From NCBI GenBank assembly GCA_944383265.1, contig CALWOX010000001.1, forward strand, positions 421,983 to 485,982: a DNA stretch of 64,000 nt. The letters run 5' to 3'. The stretch's first letter is position 1; every line of letters starts with the position of its first letter. The position numbers and the translations under genes are program-made. The notes beneath the pieces are model-generated. The model was not told the DNA's origin and did not search any database. It saw only the letters and a program-made list of their open reading frames with translations. This document shows positions 18,214 to 24,390 of the stretch, piece by piece. The stretch comes from an uncultured Lachnospiraceae bacterium. Its GTDB lineage: Bacteria > Bacillota > Clostridia > Lachnospirales > Lachnospiraceae.

Positions 18214-19002
18214 ATGAAGAGTTCAGAGATCAGAAATGGGTTGATGGAATTATTTTTGACTGAGAAAGACAAAAAAGGATTGGATTACATTGGGTGGAAC
18301 GATATGGAACAATATTTATCGGAACATGGTATGAAGGGCTATACTCCGGGGCAGCTAAACGGTGTAGTCTACAGGTTAAAAACCTCAGGTGTAATAAAAA
18401 GTATCGGTAAAGGCAAATATGTTTTGACGGAAAATAACGTACCGACAGAAAACGCAAGAAGAATATCGAATAAAAAATGCCTTTTTATTTATAATCTACA
18501 CGATAAAGACAATGAAGTCAATAAGGACACTGAGCTTTTATATAAGTATATTGTGAAACCTATCTGCGAGGAATACGGATACACGCTGACACGCATTGAT
18601 GAGGTGAGCAAATCCGGGAATATAGGCCCTGAGATATTAGATACTCTGAGAGATACCGACTTGGTTATAGCTGATGTGTCAGATATTGATATAAATATTT
18701 CTTTTATGTTGGGGTATAGATCACATATGGGAGAGCAGAATATTTATCTTTATCAGAAGAAACACGAATTTGCTGTGGATAAGAGAGTAATAAGCGCGTA
18801 TAGCTACGATGTTACTGACTTGGAGAATGTGGAAGAGACAAAAAAGAGATTGATAAAGAATTTGAAGGCTGTAAACACTTATATTGAAAGTGATTGTAAC
18901 AGTACGAAAAAGGGCGAAAGCAAATATGAAAGCGATATTCTTTCAACGATTTTTTCTTTAAAGGATGATATCTCCAAGCTTATTGAGTTGAACCGAAAAT
19001 AA
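18214..19002 (+). CDS. Winged-helix protein with deoxyribosyltransferase/TIR-like domain
   Basis: A 262-residue protein. Residues 1-75 look like a winged helix (GWNDMEQYLSEHGMKGYTPGQLNGVVYRLKTSGVIKSIGKGKYVL). Residues about 88-190 carry the pattern of the nucleoside 2-deoxyribosyltransferase/TIR-like fold: KCLFIYNLHDKD, then DTDLVIADVSDIDINISFMLGYRSHMGEQNIYLYQKK, where an acidic residue after a beta strand and the GYR segment are typical of predicted nucleotide-binding effectors. The C-terminus is a charged helix. ATG 18214 follows GAGAGGC. It is probably a stress or defence effector with built-in DNA binding; this is inference. Confidence 0.6.
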   Translation: MKSSEIRNGLMELFLTEKDKKGLDYIGWNDMEQYLSEHGMKGYTPGQLNGVVYRLKTSGVIKSIGKGKYVLTENNVPTENARRISNKKCLFIYNLHDKDNEVNKDTELLYKYIVKPICEEYGYTLTRIDEVSKSGNIGPEILDTLRDTDLVIADVSDIDINISFMLGYRSHMGEQNIYLYQKKHEFAVDKRVISAYSYDVTDLENVEETKKRLIKNLKAVNTYIESDCNSTKKGESKYESDILSTIFSLKDDISKLIELNRK

Positions 19003-19101
19003 CTGACATTATTCATAGGTAATACAAGGACCCTTATTCCGATATAATGTGAAGAAACTGTTGATAGAATCCTAAGATATGGCGGTAATTAAGTTTGAAC
19101 T

Positions 19102-19389
19102 ATGTTTATGAGAAGAAAAACAAGGGATTTCAAAACAATAAATAATAAAATAGAAGCCCCCATTGCAAATAAGGATGACTTGGATAATAAAGAACTTTTA
19201 CAGATAGAAATGATTAAGCTTGCTGAAAGAAGAGAAACAAGGGCTTACTTGTCAATGATATTTATTTTTTCTGTAACAAGCATGATCATTGCCGCTTGCA
19301 TTCTTAGAAATTCACCGGAGATAGTGGGGTGCGTTGCTACGGCAATTGGCGGCACAAACTGTATTTTTATAAGGTGCTTATCAAAGTGA
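19102..19389 (+). CDS. Small membrane protein
   Basis: A 95-residue protein with a charged N-terminal half (KLAERRETRAYL) and two adjacent hydrophobic segments (SMIFIFSVTSMIIAACIL and IVGCVATAIGGTNCIFI). No family was recognised. It lies 99 bases after the winged-helix/TIR-like gene in the same direction and may be its partner. No strong ribosome binding site is visible, so the start is uncertain. Confidence 0.45.
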   Translation: MFMRRKTRDFKTINNKIEAPIANKDDLDNKELLQIEMIKLAERRETRAYLSMIFIFSVTSMIIAACILRNSPEIVGCVATAIGGTNCIFIRCLSK

Positions 19390-19710
19390 TATACTGCTGA
19401 AAGTTACATCACAATGTCATATGAATATAATTCGGATACAGTCTCCTTTACCGGGAATTATGTAGACATAGTCTTTGCCCTCCTAAAATGAAAAGATTGG
19501 TTGTCTAATTTTAAATCATATGAGAAATGATTCTGCGTAATTACTATAATATTAAAAATATGGTGGTTCAACAACCGGTATGAGAGAAGACGAGGCGTAT
19601 GAAAAGTTCCTGGAGACTTACAGAAAGGCAGAGGAGATAATTTCGAGGACGAAAAAGTGATTTACACTGACATAGAAATACAACAGACATTGTAACGGAG
19701 AACATTGCTT
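19390..19710. other. Intergenic stretch with a 26-codon open frame
   Basis: About 320 bp. The only coding-like piece is 19580-19660, which would encode 26 residues (MREDEAYEKFLETYRKAEE...) with heptad-like character but no clear ribosome binding site; it resembles the tail of a lost gene. The remainder shows no clear structure. Confidence 0.4.
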
Positions 19711-20601
19711 ATGACAGAGATAAGATCTCTTTCAGATTATATTAATTATTTGGATACCTTGCAGTCCACATATCCTATGCAACGGTACATAGTTCCCTCG
19801 ACATTTTTCCGAGGCCAAGCTGACAAAGATTGGAAGCTCTCGCCAAAGCTTTACCGTGAGGGTCTTATAAAAATGGAAGGAGCCATGATCAAAGAAGTAA
19901 TGCATTTGTCCCCTGAGGAATTTGAGATGGGCCGATTTGATGTTTTGGCAAAGCTGCAGCACTATGGATTTCCGACGAGATTGTTGGATGCCACATCTAA
20001 TCCTTTGGTGGCGTTGTATTTTGCTTGCACAGGGGAAAATGAGTCAGAAAAAGACGGGGCAGTATATGTGTTTCCAAACCTGCCTGCTTCATGGTCGGAT
20101 GATGCTCTTGTGGAACTTATAATGGACTATGTTTTTGAATATACTCCTGACAACCTGTGTTTGGAGGATTTTTTGCAGAATGTAAAGCTGAAATATAAGT
20201 CTGCAGCAGGCAGAGCGATGCCTGAATCAATTGATTTGCTGATGTACTATTTAAAGATCCCTGCCTTGGCGGTCGTACCAAAAAGAAGCAATGCGCGCCT
20301 TGCAGCTCAAGATGGAGCTTTCTTTCTGTTCGGCATGAAACTGCTGGCCAAAAAGGTCAGTGATAATCCGGGAACCTATGGCAAGGAATACTATTCTTTC
20401 GGACCTGTCGAGATCGAAAACCACAGGGATATGTGGCATTTGAGCGACAAGCTTATTGTGCCTTCGGATTGTAAGGAAAAGATACTCGAGCAGCTTGACA
20501 CTCTTGGAGTAAATGAGCAGAGGCTTTTCCCTGATATAGAGCATCAGTTGAAGTATGTTTGGGAGAAATATGCGGTTACTCTGCAGGACAAAGGAGTTTA
20601 A
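19711..20601 (+). CDS. FRG domain-containing protein
   Basis: A 296-residue protein with the FRG domain. The defining STFFRGQADKDWKLSPKLYREG lies near residue 30, followed by LAKLQHYGFPTRLLDATSNPLVALYFAC near residue 75. FRG proteins are widespread in accessory and defence regions and resemble ADP-ribosyltransferase-type folds; their substrate is generally not known. ATG 19711 has CGGAGA ten bases upstream and is preferred to a TTG at 19705. It precedes a toxin-antitoxin pair in the same direction. Confidence 0.82.
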   Translation: MTEIRSLSDYINYLDTLQSTYPMQRYIVPSTFFRGQADKDWKLSPKLYREGLIKMEGAMIKEVMHLSPEEFEMGRFDVLAKLQHYGFPTRLLDATSNPLVALYFACTGENESEKDGAVYVFPNLPASWSDDALVELIMDYVFEYTPDNLCLEDFLQNVKLKYKSAAGRAMPESIDLLMYYLKIPALAVVPKRSNARLAAQDGAFFLFGMKLLAKKVSDNPGTYGKEYYSFGPVEIENHRDMWHLSDKLIVPSDCKEKILEQLDTLGVNEQRLFPDIEHQLKYVWEKYAVTLQDKGV

Positions 20602-20656
20602 TTGACGTATATTCATTCTTGTAGTACAATGTATTACAAGAATAGGAGGTTATGCC

Positions 20657-20878
20657 ATGTCATTTTCAATAAGATTAACTGACGAGGAAAAAGCTCTTGC
20701 TGACAGCTACGCAAAGCTTCACTCCATTTCTCTCGCCGAGGCATTTAAAAGGGCGTTGTTTGAACGAATTGAGGATGAATATGATATTACTGTGGGAGAA
20801 GACGCTTATAATGATTATGTGAAAAGCGGCAAAAAGAGCAGGCCCGCTTCCGAGCTGTGGAAGGAACTCGACTTATGA
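20657..20878 (+). CDS. RelB-like/DUF6290 antitoxin
   Basis: A 73-residue ribbon-helix-helix-type protein beginning MSFSIRLTDEEKALADSYAKLHSISLAEAFKRALFERIEDEYD, the pattern of DUF6290-family antitoxins. The N-terminal strand pairs to bind the operator and the C-terminal part (SRPASELWKELDL) would wrap the toxin. ATG 20657 follows AGGAGG. Its stop overlaps the toxin start by four bases (ATGA), the usual coupling. A short inverted sequence (CTTGTAGTACAATGTATTACAAG) just upstream is a candidate autoregulatory operator. Confidence 0.85.
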   Translation: MSFSIRLTDEEKALADSYAKLHSISLAEAFKRALFERIEDEYDITVGEDAYNDYVKSGKKSRPASELWKELDL

Positions 20879-21144
20879 TATATAGTGTTGAAACTACAGA
20901 AAGGTTTGATAAAGAGTTCAAGAAACTTGACAGATATACACAGCGGATGACAAAAGCTTGGATAGAGAAGAACCTTGAGGGATGCGAGGAGCCGAGACGG
21001 CAAGGGAAAGCACTTACGGCAAATCGTAAGGGACAATGGAGATACAGGATTGGAGATTATAGGCTTATATGTTTGATAGAGGACAATAAGCTGATAATAC
21101 TCGCACTTTCTGTAGGACACAGAAGGGAGATTTACAACGGATAA
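20875..21144 (+). CDS. RelE/ParE-family toxin
   Basis: An 89-residue protein of the RelE/ParE superfamily: VETTERFDKEFKKLDRYTQRMTKAWIEKNL, then the strands GQWRYRIGDYRLICLIEDNKLIILALSVGHRREIY. Basic and aromatic residues in the last block are those used by RelE for ribosome-dependent mRNA cleavage. ATG 20875 overlaps the antitoxin stop. A strong terminator follows directly, so the pair forms its own unit, 126 bp before cas3. Confidence 0.85.
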   Translation: MIYSVETTERFDKEFKKLDRYTQRMTKAWIEKNLEGCEEPRRQGKALTANRKGQWRYRIGDYRLICLIEDNKLIILALSVGHRREIYNG

Positions 21145-21147
21145 AGG

Positions 21148-21170
21148 AGAAGCCTTTGGGCTTCTTTTTT
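21148..21170 (+). terminator. Terminator of the toxin-antitoxin unit
   Basis: GAAGCC and GGCTTC pair around a 4-base loop and are followed by six T, a standard rho-independent terminator. It separates the toxin-antitoxin transcript from cas3. Confidence 0.88.
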
Positions 21171-21270
21171 CCAATTCACTAAAAGGCAAATATAAGGTTA
21201 AAGTGCTTAGAACTTATGTGATATATGGTTTTATATTATCGATACATTATTTTATTTGGAGATAATCAGT

Positions 21271-23412
21271 ATGGCGTATTTGGCGCATCTTACCGAAGAC
21301 AGGGAGCAGACTGTTAAAGAGCACCTTATGGGAACCGCAAAACTGGCAGCAGAGTTTGCAGGACAGTTCGGATGCAGTGATTGGGGTTACTGCTGCGGGA
21401 TGCTTCATGATATAGGGAAGTATTCCGAGGCCTTTCAGTCCCATCTTAGAAATAAAGACAATAAAAAAGTGGACCATTCCACTGCCGGAGCTCAGGTCTG
21501 CGAAGAGATAGGCGGAGCTTATCGATATATGGAGGCCTGCATTGCAGGACATCATGCAGGTTTGCCTGATTATGGCGGAACGGGAAGTATGTCCGACGAA
21601 GCTTCTCTACATGGCAGACTACTCAAACATATAGAGGATTTCAGCCCATATAAATCTGAGATAGAGATCCCTAAAGTGGAAACCGCTCCCTTTGATCCCT
21701 GCTGTGTAAAAGATTCGGGTTTTTCCTTAAGCGTTTTCATTCGCATGATTTTTTCATGTCTTGTGGATGCGGATTACCTTGATACCGAAAAGTTTATGAC
21801 TGCCGGACAGGTTGACCGTGACAGTGGAGAAAGTATAGATTTGCTTTATGATAAGCTTATGGATCATATCTCCGGTTGGCTTTCGTGCTATGATGATAAA
21901 ACCATAAATGGGAGAAGGTCAGAGATACTTAGGAGTTGTCTTGACAAGGCTAACACACAAAGAGGGCTTTTCAGGCTGACGGTACCTACCGGAGGAGGGA
22001 AGACTATGGCATCACTTTCTTTTGCGCTGAGACATGCAAAGGAAAATCATATGAACAGAGTCATATATGTTATTCCCTATACCGGTATCATTGAACAAAA
22101 CGCAAAGGTATTCAAGGAAAAACTGGGAGAGGAAAATGTCCTTGAGGACCATTATAATGCGGATTATAAGACTTCAGAGGAGCTGACTTCGATGTACAGA
22201 GCTTCGGAAAACTGGGACAAGCCTGTAGTGGTCACAACAAATGTTCAGTTTTTCGAATCCTTATTTTCAAATAAGCCTTCAAAATGCAGGAAATTACATA
22301 ATATAGCAAACAGTGTAATTGTTTTTGATGAGGCCCAGATGCTTCCGACAGATTATCTGAAACCCTGCATATATATGATGGAGGAGCTTATCAGAACCTA
22401 TCGTGCGAGCATTGTGTTATGTACGGCTACTCAACCGGCACTGCAGCAGTTTTTTTCTCCGGATATGGAAGCGGTCGAGCTCTGCCCGAGAATGGAAGAC
22501 CAATTTGATTTTTTCAAAAGAACAGAGTTTGATGATGATGGCTTTATAACAGAGGAAGAGCTTGTCACGAGATTAAACAAAGAAAATCAGGCTCTGTGTA
22601 TAGTAAATACCAGGAAAAGAGCCCAGTCCTTATATAATAAGGTCGATTCTGACGGATCATATCACCTTTCTACCTGTATGTATCCTGAACATCGCAGGAG
22701 GGCGCTTGATGAGATCAGAATGAGACTCAAGGAAGGTAAACGCTGTGTGGTCATATCTACAAGCCTGGTGGAGGCAGGAGTAGATCTGGATTTTGAAACA
22801 GTTTACAGACAGCTTGCGGGAGTAGATTCCATACTTCAAGCTGCCGGAAGATGTAACAGGGAGGGGAAGCGAGCTTTAGCAGACAGCAGGGTCCGGATAT
22901 TCAGATTTAGAGATGATGAACGCATTCCGGGACAGATGCAGCAGATTGAAACAACATCGGTTCTTCTTAAAGAAGGAATTGATATATCTTTGCAGGAAGG
23001 CGTAAAAGATTACTTTACAAGGTTATATAAGCTTATAGACAGAACTCTTGATAAAAAGGAAATATTGGATAAATTTCATAAGTATCCTTATTTTGAGTTT
23101 TCTTCTGCTGCGGGAGATTTCAAGCTTATAGAACAAAATACGTACACTGTTTTTGTGGCAAAAACGGAAGAAGCCAAGTCACTGCTGTGCAGAATGAAAA
23201 ATCAGGAGTTTTCTAAAAGCCTTATGAGAAAAGCGGGACAGTACTGTGTACAGGTCCATGAGAATATTCTGAACCAATTATACAATTCAGGGAAAGCAGA
23301 ACAGCTTTCTGCAGAAATTCAAGATTTATATGTATTACTCGATGAAACGTGGTATACGGAAAAGGTTGGACTAAAAATGGACGATATCTCAGGAATTCCT
23401 GTATTTTTATGA
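21271..23412 (+). CDS. cas3: Type I-C CRISPR helicase-nuclease Cas3
   Basis: A 713-residue Cas3. The N-terminal HD nuclease has LHDIGKYSEAF (H46, D47) and the later GHHAG motif. The superfamily 2 helicase has Walker A GGGKT at 241-245, the DEAQ box at 353-356, the CTATQ motif, and VISTSLVEAGVDLDFETVYRQ with QAAGRCNREG. Cas3 is recruited by target-bound Cascade and degrades the non-target strand. ATG 21271 has GGAGA eight bases upstream; TTG 21256 is less likely. Unusually, a strong terminator and 315 bp separate it from cas5c, so it is transcribed apart from the Cascade genes. Confidence 0.95.
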   Translation: MAYLAHLTEDREQTVKEHLMGTAKLAAEFAGQFGCSDWGYCCGMLHDIGKYSEAFQSHLRNKDNKKVDHSTAGAQVCEEIGGAYRYMEACIAGHHAGLPDYGGTGSMSDEASLHGRLLKHIEDFSPYKSEIEIPKVETAPFDPCCVKDSGFSLSVFIRMIFSCLVDADYLDTEKFMTAGQVDRDSGESIDLLYDKLMDHISGWLSCYDDKTINGRRSEILRSCLDKANTQRGLFRLTVPTGGGKTMASLSFALRHAKENHMNRVIYVIPYTGIIEQNAKVFKEKLGEENVLEDHYNADYKTSEELTSMYRASENWDKPVVVTTNVQFFESLFSNKPSKCRKLHNIANSVIVFDEAQMLPTDYLKPCIYMMEELIRTYRASIVLCTATQPALQQFFSPDMEAVELCPRMEDQFDFFKRTEFDDDGFITEEELVTRLNKENQALCIVNTRKRAQSLYNKVDSDGSYHLSTCMYPEHRRRALDEIRMRLKEGKRCVVISTSLVEAGVDLDFETVYRQLAGVDSILQAAGRCNREGKRALADSRVRIFRFRDDERIPGQMQQIETTSVLLKEGIDISLQEGVKDYFTRLYKLIDRTLDKKEILDKFHKYPYFEFSSAAGDFKLIEQNTYTVFVAKTEEAKSLLCRMKNQEFSKSLMRKAGQYCVQVHENILNQLYNSGKAEQLSAEIQDLYVLLDETWYTEKVGLKMDDISGIPVFL

Positions 23413-23425
23413 TAACAAAAGCAAT

Positions 23426-23520
23426 ATACGAAAAAGGCGGGAGCAAATAAGAAGCTTCTGCCTTTTTCGTACTTTTTGCCAATATAAACTTACGTATTTC
23501 AACCCACAGCATTTGCTGAC
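23426..23520 (-). ncRNA. Candidate CreR-type Cas-regulating RNA (degenerate repeat plus guide)
   Basis: Read on the minus strand from 23520: GTCAGC, forming a stem CAGC/GCTG with loop AAAT, then TGGGTTGAAAT (23506-23496). This handle differs at one base from the array repeat end TGGATTGAAAT, which Cas5c/Cas5d leaves as the 11-base 5' handle after cutting at the stem base. The guide follows from 23495 (ACGTAAGTTTATATTGGC...), about 25 bases, and the RNA would stop at the hairpin 23470-23428. A perfect TATAAT (23533-23528) places the start at about 23520. Guide positions 1-11 and 13-16 match plus-strand DNA from 23582, next to TTC. Family knowledge: CreR and CreA RNAs use repeat-like handles and short seed matches to guide Cascade to promoters without cutting. 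Expression is not shown. Confidence 0.72.
23428..23470. terminator. Bidirectional terminator between cas3 and the cas5c promoter region
   Basis: An 11-bp perfect stem (ACGAAAAAGGC/GCCTTTTTCGT) with a partly paired loop; the T-rich arm serves the plus strand and the A-rich arm gives a U-rich arm for minus-strand transcripts. It ends cas3 transcription and would also end the minus-strand CreR-like RNA. Confidence 0.85.
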
Positions 23521-23527
23521 AATTTGC

Positions 23528-23533
23528 ATTATA
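23528..23533 (-). promoter_or_regulatory. Minus-strand -10 box for the CreR-like RNA
   Basis: A perfect TATAAT on the minus strand, seven bases before the first base of the degenerate repeat, so the predicted RNA begins exactly at the repeat. The -35 region is weak (TACCTT at 17-base spacing). Confidence 0.6.
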
Positions 23534-23542
23534 CATGAAATT

Positions 23543-23572
23543 TTGATATAAAGGTATAAAAATTATTACAAT
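23543..23572 (+). promoter_or_regulatory. Predicted promoter of the cas5c-cas2 operon
   Basis: TTGATA (23543-23548), an 18-base spacer and TACAAT (23567-23572), each one or two bases from consensus. The predicted start near 23579 falls on the PAM of the CreR-like target. The cas5c start codon is about 150 bases further on. AT-richness makes other promoter placements possible. Confidence 0.55.
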
Positions 23573-23578
23573 ATTAAA

Positions 23579-23597
23579 TTCACGTAAGTTTAAATTG
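23579..23597 (+). promoter_or_regulatory. Predicted Cascade binding site matching the CreR-like guide
   Basis: TTC (23579-23581) is the usual type I-C PAM. The following bases ACGTAAGTTTA match guide positions 1-11, position 12 differs, and ATTG matches 13-16; pairing then ends. Position 12 belongs to the every-sixth flipped-out set in type I Cascade. Bound Cascade would cover the predicted transcription start, and the short match should block Cas3 recruitment or cutting. Confidence 0.7.
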
Positions 23598-23727
23598 AAT
23601 TAAATAGAAAAAACTATTGTTTTTTTACAAAAATTATAGTATATATAGTTATATAGCACAATAAACAGCAAAGCTTTGTTAAAAAATTATAAAAATCTAA
23701 TAAAAAATGAAGAAAGGAGACGAATAT

Positions 23728-24390
23728 ATGAGCAAAGGAATAAAAATCAGGCTTTGGGGCGATTATGCGCTTTTCAGTCGGCCTGAAGCTAAGGTTGAGC
23801 GATATACATATGACGTGATCACCCCCTCTGCAGCGAGGGGGATCATGGACAGCATTTTCTGGCACCCGGGACTCCGGTGGGAAGTGACTAAGATCCATGT
23901 TATGAAACCAATCAAATTTACGAGCGTAAGAAGAAATGAAGTAAAAAGCAAAATTCTTGCGGGAAATGTACTGCAGGAATATAACGGCTCAAACAAGGAT
24001 TTTTATATAAGTACAAAGGCTGATATCGTGCAGAGGGCATCGGTCATACTCTGTGATGTGGAATATGTGATAGAACTCCATTTTTCAATGACGGATAAAG
24101 CAAACTCTACTGACAACCCGGCAAAGTTCAAGGATATGGCGTTAAGAAGATTGAAAAACGGAGCCTGCTTCTCGACACCATACTTTGGATGCAGAGAGTT
24201 TCCCGCAAATTTTGAACTCTATGAAAAAGACGAGATAAAGACGGCATATGAGGATGTCCCGGAAAAGGATCTCGGATTTATGCTTTATGACATGGATTAT
24301 ACGACCGGTAGCACGCCTCAGCCTATGTTTTTCAGGGCAATAATGAAACGAGGTACCTTGGACCTTAGAAATTGCGAGGTGATAAGATGA
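23728..24390 (+). CDS. cas5c: Type I-C Cas5c (Cas5d), crRNA-processing Cascade subunit
   Basis: A 220-residue Cas5 with the I-C opening IKIRLWGDYALFSRPEAKVERYTYDVITPSAARGIMDSIFWHPG. In type I-C this subunit replaces Cas6: it cuts the pre-crRNA at the repeat stem base and stays bound to the 5' handle. ATG 23728 follows AAAGGAG. It is the first gene of the cas5c-8c-7c-4-1-2 operon, and its stop overlaps the cas8c start by ATGA. It would also be the enzyme that recognises the CreR-like repeat. Confidence 0.94.
   Translation: MSKGIKIRLWGDYALFSRPEAKVERYTYDVITPSAARGIMDSIFWHPGLRWEVTKIHVMKPIKFTSVRRNEVKSKILAGNVLQEYNGSNKDFYISTKADIVQRASVILCDVEYVIELHFSMTDKANSTDNPAKFKDMALRRLKNGACFSTPYFGCREFPANFELYEKDEIKTAYEDVPEKDLGFMLYDMDYTTGSTPQPMFFRAIMKRGTLDLRNCEVIR

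Noticed and set aside
21171..21270. A CreR target before cas3
   Set aside because: AATTCAC occurs there, but the bases after TTC do not continue the guide seed beyond two positions.
23413..23727. A CreT-type toxin partner in the cas3-cas5c gap
   Set aside because: No small toxin-like open frame with a ribosome binding site was found between the target and cas5c. The target lies on the cas5c promoter, so the regulator-only form fits better.
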